Notes: generated by a model from the sequence alone, not told the origin. A stretch of DNA of 64,000 nucleotides from Bacteroidales bacterium (GCA_015060245.1 SUYU01000012.1:1-64000), one strand, 5' to 3'; positions 28,389 through 38,670 are shown, numbered from the stretch's first letter. Made by a program: numbers and translations.

Positions 28389-29498
28389 ATGAAAATTAAA
28401 TTGACATATTGGGTTGCGGCAATATTGCTTCTGGTTCAGTTCCAGACCTCCTGCATTTATGACAAGGAGTATGTGGATACTGAAGAGGAGAGCCTTACCT
28501 CAAAATATATATCCTTCTCAGTCAATGTGGCCCAGCAGGCGGCTGCCACAAGGGCCGACGGTTATACTTGGGGCGATGATTATCCGAGTGTACTGGGAAC
28601 TGACTTTGAGAACAGGATCCTGACCGGCTCATTGAACGTATATGCGTTTGATGTGAATGGTAATTATCTTGCAACAGTCCAGAATATCTCATATGGTGGA
28701 CTCCAGCAGGATGAGGGAATTTATGAATTTTTTGGTGTGCTACAGAACGAGACAATCAATCCCGATCTCTCCATTGGGGCCGGTACCGAACTTATGCTTG
28801 TGGTAGCCGCCAATTGTGGTACTATTACAATAAAGGATGGTGAGCCGGATTTGGAGGGACTAACATTTGTAAATGAGTGGGATGCCTTCATTTCGCAGAA
28901 GAGTTCCATTCCAATGTGGGGAGCCAAGAAGATAACCTTGACCGGTGATGCCAATCAGGATGTGGGAGAGATAGACCTTTTGCGTGCCTTGGCAAAAGTT
29001 GAGATTTTGTTGGATAACGGCATCAAGGATAAGTATGAGATTACATCTGCACAGATTACAAAATCATATACTACAGGTTATTGTTTTCCAGGAAACTGGA
29101 ATATAACTCCTACGCCGTCGCTTCTTCATGAGAACTCTTTCAGGGAGTATGGAAAGCCGGAAGCAATTGTAAACAATGTAAATCTCTTCCCGGTCAGTTC
29201 AAGTTATATGATATATATGCCTGAAATTGACAACCAAAAAGACGATGTAAGGATAAACATAACCATTAAGGACAAGACAAACAACAATGCAATATATGAG
29301 TTCAGCGGAGACCGGGCAGTGAGATTTGCCACTTATGAGAATACAGGTCTGCTTCCCGATAATCCGGTCCCTTTCAATGTGGTGCGCAACCACTATTACA
29401 GGTATATATTGACCGGTGTGGGTCCTGCAGATATCAAAGTTATTTGTGATGTACGTCCTTATGCAGAGGTTAACCTCAGACCTGGATTCGGACTATAA
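28389..29498 (+). CDS. Mfa-type minor fimbrial subunit lipoprotein
   Basis: Signal plus TSC lipobox; VRNHYYRYILTGVG and SLNVYAFDVNGNYL typical of fimbrillins. Confidence 0.75.
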   Translation: MKIKLTYWVAAILLLVQFQTSCIYDKEYVDTEEESLTSKYISFSVNVAQQAAATRADGYTWGDDYPSVLGTDFENRILTGSLNVYAFDVNGNYLATVQNISYGGLQQDEGIYEFFGVLQNETINPDLSIGAGTELMLVVAANCGTITIKDGEPDLEGLTFVNEWDAFISQKSSIPMWGAKKITLTGDANQDVGEIDLLRALAKVEILLDNGIKDKYEITSAQITKSYTTGYCFPGNWNITPTPSLLHENSFREYGKPEAIVNNVNLFPVSSSYMIYMPEIDNQKDDVRINITIKDKTNNNAIYEFSGDRAVRFATYENTGLLPDNPVPFNVVRNHYYRYILTGVGPADIKVICDVRPYAEVNLRPGFGL

Positions 29499-29515
29499 AC
29501 TAAATTGTCGGAAAG

Positions 29516-32500
29516 ATGAAAAGAGTCTATTTTTTTACAATATTGTTCATGATGTCGCTTCTTATGGGCATTGTATCTTGCGAACCTTATGAAGTGGAAC
29601 AACTCGTTGACAAGAATATACCGGAGGGAGAAACCACACTCTCTGCAAAAGTTACATTCAACTCTTTTAAAGATGCCCTTATAGGTTCAACCAAAAGTGC
29701 GGGTGATGCAATCAGGCAGATTGAGGGGTTGGCACTGCTTGTGTACGATAAAGAGGGAAAGTTCCTCCAGTCGCAGTACTTTTCTGCAAACCAACTTGCA
29801 ATAGAGGATGTTGAGCGCAATCCGTCAGATACCGGCGAAAAGCAGGAAGATGGTACAACAGACCGGAATAATGCAGAGTCAACAACTCCTCAAGCAACTT
29901 TTAACTTTACAATTCCGTATGGAATCTATAGTATTTATGTGGTTGCCAACATGGGCGATATTGCCAATGACAACAACTACAAAGATCAGGTTCAGACAAT
30001 AGAGGGGCTCCGGAACATCTCTTTCAATTGGGTGCAGGACAAAACAGAAAATCCTACAAATATATCAAGGAACAACCAGATGTTCGGATATTTTACAGCA
30101 GGCGCATCCAATACAAATGGGGAGCAGATTACCATCAACAAGGAGGGACTTGAGTTGCATGCCTGGTTGAAGAGGGCTGTTTCAAAGGTAACAGTTGCCT
30201 TTAATGGAGAGGGTTTGAATGAGAATATACGAGTTACAGTAAAATCTGTGCAGATAAAGGATATTCCTGTATCATGCCTTCTTGATGCCGACAATATTCC
30301 TGATGCCGACAATGAAATTCTGGCTAATGGAGAGATTATCTCTTATGCCGATGCACAGGGTGAATTTCCTGTAATTACCAAGGGCGGTGTAATTTTTGGC
30401 GCAAATCACTATCAGGGCTGGAGAGAGGCTGATGGCTCAACTTTCAAGGATTTTGATCCTAAAGGAGAGAATGGCGCTTCGCACCTTGAGAGTTCTCCTG
30501 CACTCTATTTTTATGAGAATCTGCAGGGCATTGCCGAGTCTGGTTCAACTGCAGACAAGAGCCTGAATAAACTCGAGTATACCCAGAAGGGCAAAAAATA
30601 CGGAACATACATTGAGGTAAAGGGTTATTATGAAAACCAGAATATGGGTTCGGTAACCTCAGGTGAGATCATTTACCGTTTCATGTTGGGCAAGAATGTT
30701 ACAACCAACTATGATGCAGAGCGAAACCACCACTACAAGGTTACACTTTGTTTCAAGAACGACGCCAATGACGTAGACTGGCGTATTGAATATAATGAGA
30801 ATACCGGTATTTATGTTCCGAATCCTTACTATATTTCGTATTTGTATAACCAGTCCACACAACTTCCAATGAAGGTTGTAATTCCTGAAGACGACCAAAT
30901 CGCCTCAATAAAAGCAGAAATAATTGAAAACAACTGGGAACCGAGCGGCGATGTAACTTATTTAGATACCTATTATGGAAATAATAGTGATACCAAGGAT
31001 ATATATAAAGCGACAGGAGAAGGTGGTGCTGAAGTAATTGGTAAAACAACTGAAGGTAATACTGATGCGGAGTGGATTGGATTTCTCTCTCTTGTTGATG
31101 AGGCTGTTGTAATGAATGGTGTAAATTCAACAGAGCACAATATATCATTGGAGCATGGATTGACGACCTTTACCAAATACTTGGATGATCAGGTGGGTTA
31201 TCCATATTTGCATTGGACTGGTAATTGCAATTGTCCTAATCCTGCTCATCTGGGTCTTAAGGAAGATTATTATGAGAATGCTCAGGAATATGGTTTTACA
31301 GGTTATGAGACTACTGGAACAAATACTATTTCCGCATCATTCCAAATTCCGTTCTATACAAGGACAAAACAATTGTTCAGGGTAACGGGTTTTGTAGGCA
31401 ATAATCCTTACTATACACACGATAGGGAGGCAAAGGTGCAAATTGTTGTAAAAACAAAAAATGGAAACGAATATAGCAATGTTGTTAAAATTATTCAGGT
31501 AAGACGCCTTATCAATCCTACGGGCATTTGGAGATCTCATAATAATGCTGAAAGTTTCAATGTCACACTTATGAACATGTCTTTGGAAGCAGCGGATTCA
31601 GGAGTTTTTTCTCCATTGATTTCCGACGGTCCTTGGACTGCCAAAGTGATTAGAGGTCAGGATTGGGTTCTGTTGAATGGTAAGTTAGGCAATATTGTAA
31701 CGGGAAGTACAGGAACGTCTGTGCAGTTTACATATAAACCTAACGGTACGATAGGTCAGAATGAAGTCAGGTGTGGAATTATTGAGGTTTATTACCATAA
31801 TAACTCATGTGTTCACAGAATCTTTGTAAGACAAGGATATGCTCCGTATGCACTTGCCAATGGTGAGGCGCAGTGGTATACATTCAATATGAATACCCAA
31901 ACCTCAATGACAGCATCTCCGCTTGATGAGGGGTCTTTATTCAGATATGGCAAGCCTGAATATCCTATTTCGGAGGTAAATAATTTAGATCCTCTATTCT
32001 CGTATGCGGTGAATCCAGGCAGCAATCCACTTGCTATAGAAGGATCAACTACACCGAAGACGTGGTCTGAGATAGGCAGTTTGTCGCGTACTGCTGCATT
32101 TGAATTTTCTGTAGATAATGCGAGGTTGCCATATTTGTCGGAATATGATAAGTTGTTGAATTATGATAATGGATATGGTGTGTTGTATGGGGATGGTGCG
32201 ACAGAGGTGGCTACCACTTCTACCGAGGCATTTGCGTACAGGAAACATGCTCCAATTAGCCAGGACAAACTTAAAAAAAGGGGTATGCGTGGAATATTTG
32301 TTTACAACGAAAGTAATGGCGGAAATCTCTTTTTCCCTATTGGTGCAGTTGGACATGGTCATAGGAAGCATCATAATTTGAGCGGTATTAGTGGTCAATA
32401 TGGGATATTGAGATATGCTACAGCAAATGTTCCTATAGAAAGTCCGTACAGACCGCTTCTGTATAACCTTTTTTCACAATATGGTGCACTATATTGGACT

Positions 32501-32689
32501 GGTGGTGAGAGTGACGGGTATACCGGTGATGCATGGGATATCAACTTCAACCAATTGGATTTTAATGAATATAGTTATTCAAATGCTTTTGCAACTAGTT
32601 ATAATTCTGATGGTACCTCAAAGGGTAATGGTAAGGATCCTAATTTGGGAGATGCCTGCTACGTCCGTTGCGTTGTAGGAACAAGGTAG
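29516..32689 (+). CDS. Large fimbrial tip/adhesin-like lipoprotein (DUF4906-like, FISUMP-like C-terminus)
   Basis: 1057 aa; lipobox GIVSC; AERNHHYKVTLCF; C-terminal GDACYVRCVVGTR. Confidence 0.72.
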   Translation: MKRVYFFTILFMMSLLMGIVSCEPYEVEQLVDKNIPEGETTLSAKVTFNSFKDALIGSTKSAGDAIRQIEGLALLVYDKEGKFLQSQYFSANQLAIEDVERNPSDTGEKQEDGTTDRNNAESTTPQATFNFTIPYGIYSIYVVANMGDIANDNNYKDQVQTIEGLRNISFNWVQDKTENPTNISRNNQMFGYFTAGASNTNGEQITINKEGLELHAWLKRAVSKVTVAFNGEGLNENIRVTVKSVQIKDIPVSCLLDADNIPDADNEILANGEIISYADAQGEFPVITKGGVIFGANHYQGWREADGSTFKDFDPKGENGASHLESSPALYFYENLQGIAESGSTADKSLNKLEYTQKGKKYGTYIEVKGYYENQNMGSVTSGEIIYRFMLGKNVTTNYDAERNHHYKVTLCFKNDANDVDWRIEYNENTGIYVPNPYYISYLYNQSTQLPMKVVIPEDDQIASIKAEIIENNWEPSGDVTYLDTYYGNNSDTKDIYKATGEGGAEVIGKTTEGNTDAEWIGFLSLVDEAVVMNGVNSTEHNISLEHGLTTFTKYLDDQVGYPYLHWTGNCNCPNPAHLGLKEDYYENAQEYGFTGYETTGTNTISASFQIPFYTRTKQLFRVTGFVGNNPYYTHDREAKVQIVVKTKNGNEYSNVVKIIQVRRLINPTGIWRSHNNAESFNVTLMNMSLEAADSGVFSPLISDGPWTAKVIRGQDWVLLNGKLGNIVTGSTGTSVQFTYKPNGTIGQNEVRCGIIEVYYHNNSCVHRIFVRQGYAPYALANGEAQWYTFNMNTQTSMTASPLDEGSLFRYGKPEYPISEVNNLDPLFSYAVNPGSNPLAIEGSTTPKTWSEIGSLSRTAAFEFSVDNARLPYLSEYDKLLNYDNGYGVLYGDGATEVATTSTEAFAYRKHAPISQDKLKKRGMRGIFVYNESNGGNLFFPIGAVGHGHRKHHNLSGISGQYGILRYATANVPIESPYRPLLYNLFSQYGALYWTGGESDGYTGDAWDINFNQLDFNEYSYSNAFATSYNSDGTSKGNGKDPNLGDACYVRCVVGTR

Positions 32690-32750
32690 AGCAGACCAAT
32701 GATGATGCCCTTGATTTTAAGGGTGGATAAGTTCAAGTAGTTTATATGAA

Positions 32751-32793
32751 CAACAAATCCTCGTCAGAATACTTTGGCGGGGATTTGCTGTTT
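32751..32793 (+). terminator. Candidate terminator after fimbrial locus
   Basis: AACAAATCCTCG…CGGGGATTTGCTGTTTATT imperfect hairpin. Confidence 0.5.
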
Positions 32794-32918
32794 ATTAAGG
32801 AGGTTTTCGGGATGCCTCATAACCGGTTCTATAGGAACTGATATGTGGCCTTAAGTTTATGTAACACAAAAGATGATTTCCTAATCTTTCAATCAAATGT
32901 TTTGAGAGTGTTTGAATG

Positions 32919-32956
32919 TGCGTATTTTGCAGACTTGTGCGTATTTCGCAGACTTG
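32919..32956. repeat. Tandem 19-bp duplication
   Basis: TGCGTATTTTGCAGACTTG directly followed by TGCGTATTTCGCAGACTTG. Confidence 0.85.
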
Positions 32957-32961
32957 ACCGA

Positions 32962-33468
32962 TTATTTGAGGGCGTCTATTGCACTATTTATGCCGGTGGC
33001 CGTTGGGGCAGGGGTGTCGGAGAATGTTGCTGTAACAATGCCATCTTTGCAGATGTAGATTCTTGGAATTACAGATTTTGCAAAGAGAGAGTATATTTCT
33101 CTGCTGTTTTGGGCCGAATATGGCATTGTGTAGCCATTTTCCTGCCAGTGGAGTAGTATGCTTTCTGCACTCTCTTCCCTGCTTATAAGGGCAAATTTTA
33201 CTCCATTCACGGATTGTGAGTTGTAGACCTGCTGCATCTGGGCAAGTGCATCCCGGCAATCCTGGCACGAGGTGTCAAAAAACATTATGCATGCGATGCC
33301 CTTTTGCAAATCACTGGAGTTGAGTGTGGTGCCGTCGTCCATAACAACTGAAAAAGCAGGGATATGGTCTCCTGCCTCTATTATTGCAGTTGAGACTCCA
33401 ACATCATCCTTTATGCATCCCAAAAGCAGGCAGGCAAGAGAAAAAAAGCATATTATTATCTTTTTCAT
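32962..33468 (-). CDS. Thioredoxin/TlpA-like lipoprotein
   Basis: Lipobox LLLGC; IMFFDTSCQDCRDAL (CxxC); thioredoxin-like layout. Confidence 0.75.
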   Translation of the reverse strand: MKKIIICFFSLACLLLGCIKDDVGVSTAIIEAGDHIPAFSVVMDDGTTLNSSDLQKGIACIMFFDTSCQDCRDALAQMQQVYNSQSVNGVKFALISREESAESILLHWQENGYTMPYSAQNSREIYSLFAKSVIPRIYICKDGIVTATFSDTPAPTATGINSAIDALK

Positions 33469-33582
33469 AGCGGTTGTTCCATAAAGTTTAGTTACAAAAT
33501 TAGTATTTAATGCCGAATCAATGAAAGTGGAGTCGCCAATTTTTCATAAATTTACCTTTGGAAAGTAAATTGACTGCATCGT

Positions 33583-36099
33583 ATGCCTATGAAGAGAATT
33601 GCCCAAATAGCCAAAATACTTTTGACCCTGATATTCATTATGTCAGGCGGGGCATCGCTGATAGCAGATGAGGGTAATGGCATGAGGATAGACAGCACAG
33701 TGGTGTCATTTGCTTCAGAAAATTACCTCGAGGATTATAATGCTACGCTGGAAGATCTCTTTGGCTCACTGCCCGGTTTTGACCTCAGGGATGACGGTAC
33801 GCTCTATGTCTCCGGCCAGCCTGTAACAAAAATTACAATCGGCGGCCAGGATTTCTTTTTCAATGACATCTCCAAGGCAATCAAAAACTTTCCCGCCCGT
33901 ATGGTCAAGAGTGTAATGCTTTTTGACCGTTTCTCTACTAGGGAGACCGACCTCCATATTCCCGATATGGACAAGCCGGAGAAAAAGATTAACATTGCGC
34001 TTACAGATGAGGCCAAACATGCCCATATAGGGCTTGTGAGGTTGCAAGGAGGAGGTGCCTTTGCAAATGGCAACAAAATTGGAGGGTCGCTTCATGTGCC
34101 TGAAGGCAAGTCCCTTGATATGGGAAGGGGTGGCCTGTATGATGGCGGGTTGTTGCTGTCGGGAAGCAAAAATGCAGACCATATTGCAATAGTTGCAGAT
34201 GCCTCCAATAATATTTTGGATGAAAAGGGATTGCGGAAGGAGTATGATGGTGGCCTCAATTTTTACACGTATGCAATCAAAAACCATATGCTCAAATTGA
34301 GCGGCAGTTACAAGTCCCAACTTCTGGAGGAGGGAAGGGTTGCTTCGAGACAAACCTTTACAGGGTCATCACAATTTCTCTCATCTTCATTTGATGAGGG
34401 TGTGGATGAAAATGGACTCTTTGAGGTGACAGCCGAATTTTCAAGGGCAGTAGCAGGAAAATTCTACTATGAAATAACTCCATACTTCTCTTACGGAAAG
34501 AATGAATTGCAGACGAGTTCCTTTTCTGAAACATTCAGCACCTGGCAGCAACTGAATGCGTCGCAGGTCAACAGCATGTCAAATACAAGAACAACAAGTC
34601 ACACTACAAACATCTATTTGGCATACAGCAATTTTGGAAAAGTGGGAAGAGTTCTCATCCTTGACATGAACTATTATTTGCAAAATGGCAACTGGAACAG
34701 CGCAGAGTCTTCAAATAGAGTTTTGTACAGTAATGCCCAGGAAAGCATCTATACCAATATGGAGTATGAGGGCAAAGGAAGCAGGAATGGAATTGACGGT
34801 TATATCACTTATGTTGAACCAATAGATGAGCGCTGGAGTGTGAATGCCAAACTGGCGGCGGAGTATATCGTTTCAACAGAGGATGAGGATGCATACGAGT
34901 TTGCTCACTACAGTAAGGCTTTTTCATCGTATGTGAGGAGTGCAGACTTTACAACACAGGCAAGAGTTCTGGCGCAGTACCGCCGCAATTCAATGATACT
35001 TCAGTTTGGTGGTCAGGTGCAGGCAGCGATGAATGAGGTCTCCACTGATATGGGGGGCATTGTGGGTAGAGTAGGGAAAGATGATTATCTATGGGACTGG
35101 TCTCCTTTTGTGAATTTTAAAATGACTGGAGCCAAAGGCCGCTCCATTATGGTAAACTACTCCGGAGAGACATCTGCTGTGCACTCGTCGCTCTTGTCAA
35201 ATGCTCCTGACATTTCGGATCCTTTGCATATAAGGTTTGGCAATGTATATCTCAGGCCGGGATTCAGCAACAACATTAACTTTTACTATAATTTTTACGG
35301 CAAGAAGAAATTCAATCTCATGTATTTGAATTTCAACATTGAACGCAAGCGCAGGGCTATAGTGGATGCAACCTGGTTTGATACGGGAGGAGTCCAGTAC
35401 TCTGTGCCTGTAAATTCCCGAAAGGTTGCCCGCAACTTCTCTTTGGAGTACAGTTTCAACAACATTCCGGTTGACCGCAGGCGCGATCTTATACTCAATC
35501 TCTCGCTTGAGGCTTCACGTGGGGTAAATTATGGCTATCAGGCAACAGAGAGGAGTATGGAGATTGATATTGATAATTTTGACTATGCCACATTCATGAG
35601 GCGTTTCTGGGGCGACAGTGCTGATGGCAAAGATTTCTACAACGGCTCCACCGGTTTCTGCGAGAGCAAGTCAAGGACTTTGTCAATAGAGTGGGATATA
35701 AACTTTGAGTATGCCTTGGGCCGGTTTGACTTTACGCTTGGTACAGGTGCCCAAAGATATTTGACAAAATACACCCTTGATGAAGATGCCAATATAAATA
35801 CCTGGGACTATGGTGCGTACCTTAATGCAGGCTATCAGGGCCCCGGCGGATTCAAAATTGAAACAGACCTTGACTATAAGTTGTACGACGGTTATCCTGC
35901 CGGTTTTGGCAAGAACCGTTTCATTTGGAGTATAAGTGCCATGAAACGCCTTGGCAAGTTCATACTCAAGGCCTCACTCCATGACCTTCTTGATGAGTCA
36001 ACCGCAATGCACCGTACAATTACTGAGAGTTATGTGGAGGACAGTTATTCATCATCACTTGGCCGACGTTTCATATTGGGGGTAGCCTATGACTTTTAA
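33583..36099 (+). CDS. Outer-membrane beta-barrel protein, TonB-dependent receptor-like
   Basis: LEDLFGSLPGFDLRDDGTLYVSGQPVTKITIGGQDFFFNDISKAIKNFPARMVKSVMLFD plug-like region; aromatic barrel; C-terminal RFILGVAYDF. Confidence 0.72.
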   Translation: MPMKRIAQIAKILLTLIFIMSGGASLIADEGNGMRIDSTVVSFASENYLEDYNATLEDLFGSLPGFDLRDDGTLYVSGQPVTKITIGGQDFFFNDISKAIKNFPARMVKSVMLFDRFSTRETDLHIPDMDKPEKKINIALTDEAKHAHIGLVRLQGGGAFANGNKIGGSLHVPEGKSLDMGRGGLYDGGLLLSGSKNADHIAIVADASNNILDEKGLRKEYDGGLNFYTYAIKNHMLKLSGSYKSQLLEEGRVASRQTFTGSSQFLSSSFDEGVDENGLFEVTAEFSRAVAGKFYYEITPYFSYGKNELQTSSFSETFSTWQQLNASQVNSMSNTRTTSHTTNIYLAYSNFGKVGRVLILDMNYYLQNGNWNSAESSNRVLYSNAQESIYTNMEYEGKGSRNGIDGYITYVEPIDERWSVNAKLAAEYIVSTEDEDAYEFAHYSKAFSSYVRSADFTTQARVLAQYRRNSMILQFGGQVQAAMNEVSTDMGGIVGRVGKDDYLWDWSPFVNFKMTGAKGRSIMVNYSGETSAVHSSLLSNAPDISDPLHIRFGNVYLRPGFSNNINFYYNFYGKKKFNLMYLNFNIERKRRAIVDATWFDTGGVQYSVPVNSRKVARNFSLEYSFNNIPVDRRRDLILNLSLEASRGVNYGYQATERSMEIDIDNFDYATFMRRFWGDSADGKDFYNGSTGFCESKSRTLSIEWDINFEYALGRFDFTLGTGAQRYLTKYTLDEDANINTWDYGAYLNAGYQGPGGFKIETDLDYKLYDGYPAGFGKNRFIWSISAMKRLGKFILKASLHDLLDESTAMHRTITESYVEDSYSSSLGRRFILGVAYDF

Positions 36100-36204
36100 C
36101 CGAACAAATTTACCGTAGGATTGTTTTTATTTTGAGTCGGAGACTCGGAGAAATGGAGTTTTGGGAAAAGAAAAAGTCCCACTGTTTCTACAGAAGGACT
36201 CAAG

Positions 36205-36288
36205 TGCCCAGAACAAGACTCGAACTTGCACACCGATACCGGCACCACCCCCTCAAAGTGGCGTGTCTACCAATTTCACCATCTGGGC
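36205..36288 (-). tRNA. tRNA-Leu (anticodon GAG)
   Basis: Reverse complement GCCCAGATGGTGAAATTGGTAGACACGCCACTTTGAGGGGGTGGTG…GTTCGAGTCTTGTTCTGGGCA; class II tRNA, anticodon loop TTGAGGG. Confidence 0.92.
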
Positions 36289-36389
36289 GGGAGTGCAAAT
36301 ATAGTAGTTTTTTGTTAAACACAAGCATATTTTTTTGTATCTTCGTATATTATTTTGAAAATTTTACATAAAACACAATTTTTGGGCTT

Positions 36390-37148
36390 ATGGTAGAGAT
36401 ATACGGACAGCAGATTGCAGAACTTGATGACCTTGTGGATATCAGTGATGTTCTTGCCAAAGACAGCAATTTTCAGAAAGGTTTAAAAAAATATATTGCA
36501 AATCCTTTTGATGCCGACATTGAACGTGTCGCCAAGGGAGTCTTTACGGTTGCCGTGAGCAAGTCGGAGTCCCCTTCTCTTGACAAATATGATGAGACTG
36601 TTGCAGTTACAAGGGCCAACAATGAAGTAATCATTAAGTTGGCATGTGTAGGTGCCAGGTATCTTACCATAAAGAATTCTGACGACAGGAGAATAAATGC
36701 ACTTGGTTTAGTCAAGTCAAAAAAGAATATAACATCAATGGCCTTTGACTGCAAAGGCGACACCATCTACCTTGTAGGCAGCATGGAGCATGGCGAAAAC
36801 TTCAATGCCAACCATCTGAATGCATTGGTAAAGGCAATTGAGAATGAACTTGTAACAAGCGCTCATTATATCTCTTCAAATGGTCTCTTCCTCTCTCTTC
36901 TCGAGTGTTGTGCTCCTCATGAGTTGGGTTTTGACATTACCGGTGATGCGGAGGTCGAGGACAAGGAGTTCCTTTTTGGTGAGAGCAGATATATGGCAAT
37001 TGTAACCGTGAATGACTCGCAGGAGAATGATTTTGTGGATTATCTCTTCAACAATGATGTTCCGGTAACCCTTTTGGGGCACGTTACAAAGGGCGAGATG
37101 AGACTTGATGAACTCTCATTTGGCGGAGTATCCGATTATGTTCTGTAG
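36390..37148 (+). CDS. Stand-alone AIR-synthase/PurL C-terminal-like domain protein
   Basis: SSNGLFLSLLECCAPHELGFDI…FLFGESRYMAIVTV resembles the PurM/PurL C-terminal domain. Confidence 0.5.
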   Translation: MVEIYGQQIAELDDLVDISDVLAKDSNFQKGLKKYIANPFDADIERVAKGVFTVAVSKSESPSLDKYDETVAVTRANNEVIIKLACVGARYLTIKNSDDRRINALGLVKSKKNITSMAFDCKGDTIYLVGSMEHGENFNANHLNALVKAIENELVTSAHYISSNGLFLSLLECCAPHELGFDITGDAEVEDKEFLFGESRYMAIVTVNDSQENDFVDYLFNNDVPVTLLGHVTKGEMRLDELSFGGVSDYVL

Positions 37149-37185
37149 CGCCACTGAATAAGGCTCCCCAATAATACTCTATATC

Positions 37186-38670
37186 ATGTGGCAAGGCACT
37201 TTTTGGCAGATATTATCGGCAGTACTGTATTTGATGAATATGGTACTTGCTGTTTTTATATCTACCAACTTGATACTCAGAAAGCAGGATCCCGTAAAGA
37301 CTCTTGCCTGGGTAATGGTGGTCATGCTGTTGCCATATTTTGGAGTTATATGTTATCTTCTCTTCGGACAAAACTACAGAAAACAGAAGATTTTCAGCCG
37401 CAAGGGAATAGCAGACTATAAGTTGAGACGCGAGGCCAGCGTGAACCAGTTGAAACTCATACAAAAGAATCCGCAACTTTTGGGAAGCGAACTGCATCCG
37501 TTCAGAAAACTTATATACCAGAATCTCAAGAACAGTTATACCCTCATTGAGGACAATGAGCAGATTGAGTTCTATTTTACCGGCAAGGAGGCGCTTGATG
37601 CAATGTATGCCTCAATCAAAGGGGCAACTCATCATATACACTTGCAGTCATATATCTTTGAGGATGACCGTACTGGTTTGCATTTTAAGGATCTTCTTGT
37701 AAAAAAGGCTTCACAAGGTGTTGAGGTTAAGGTGCTTGTAGACGGAGTTGGCAGTTTTTTCCTCAAGGAACCCATAATAAACGAGATGAGGGAGGCCGGT
37801 GTAGAGGTAATTGTCTTCTCTCCATTGAGGCTGATTATGCCCTTCTCAAGAATAAATTACAGGAATCACCGCAAAATTTTGATTATTGACGGCAAGAGCG
37901 CCTTTATTGGGGGTGTGAACATTGCCGACCGCTACTATTACGGAACAACTGCAGGAGAGTGGCATGATACCCATATGAAGATTAGGGGAGAGTCGGTCTT
38001 CTCGTTGCAGGCCTGCTTCCTTATGGACAGGATCTTTGCCCTCAACCGCAGAAGGCTCCGCTTCAAAAAGAAATACTATCCCCCAATTGAGATAAACAAC
38101 GAGAGACTGATAAAGGGCCAGCACCTCTATTCACAAATAATTTCAAGTGGCCCCGACAGCGACTGGTCTAGCATAATGCAGTGCTATTTCAGTGCAATAA
38201 CAGCCGCTGTTGACCACATCTATATAGTGACTCCATACTTCACTCCGTGCGAAACAATCCTCAATGCAATCAAGATTGCCGCATTGGCAGATGTGGATGT
38301 AAGGATAATGCTTCCCGAAAAATCTGATACAAAAATTGCACATTGGAGTACAATGTCCTATATTGCGGAACTTTTGGAGGCAGGGGTAAAAATCTATCTC
38401 TTCAAGAAGGGTTTCAACCACTCAAAAGTCATAAGTATTGATGGAAAAATGAGTATTGTTGGCTCCGCAAATATGGATGTGAGGAGTTTTGAACACAATT
38501 TTGAGGTAATGGCCGTCATATACAACGCCGATTCTGCCGGTATAATTGAGGGGCAGTTTATGGAGAATATTAAATCATGCAGGGAGGTGTCGGCCAACAA
38601 ATGGGCACAAAGAAGTGTGCCGGACAAGGTCAAGGAGAGTTTTGCCCGCTTATGGAGCCCTCTGTTGTGA
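37186..38670 (+). CDS. Cardiolipin synthase (phospholipase D family)
   Basis: Two HKD motifs: NHRKILIIDGKSAFIGGVNI and NHSKVISIDGKMSIVGSANMD. Confidence 0.92.
   Translation: MWQGTFWQILSAVLYLMNMVLAVFISTNLILRKQDPVKTLAWVMVVMLLPYFGVICYLLFGQNYRKQKIFSRKGIADYKLRREASVNQLKLIQKNPQLLGSELHPFRKLIYQNLKNSYTLIEDNEQIEFYFTGKEALDAMYASIKGATHHIHLQSYIFEDDRTGLHFKDLLVKKASQGVEVKVLVDGVGSFFLKEPIINEMREAGVEVIVFSPLRLIMPFSRINYRNHRKILIIDGKSAFIGGVNIADRYYYGTTAGEWHDTHMKIRGESVFSLQACFLMDRIFALNRRRLRFKKKYYPPIEINNERLIKGQHLYSQIISSGPDSDWSSIMQCYFSAITAAVDHIYIVTPYFTPCETILNAIKIAALADVDVRIMLPEKSDTKIAHWSTMSYIAELLEAGVKIYLFKKGFNHSKVISIDGKMSIVGSANMDVRSFEHNFEVMAVIYNADSAGIIEGQFMENIKSCREVSANKWAQRSVPDKVKESFARLWSPLL

Noticed and set aside
29516-32960. 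Diversity-generating retroelement around the fimbrial tip gene
   Set aside because: C-terminal domain is of a type used as a DGR target, but no reverse transcriptase, Avd-like gene or A-substituted template repeat was seen in the window.
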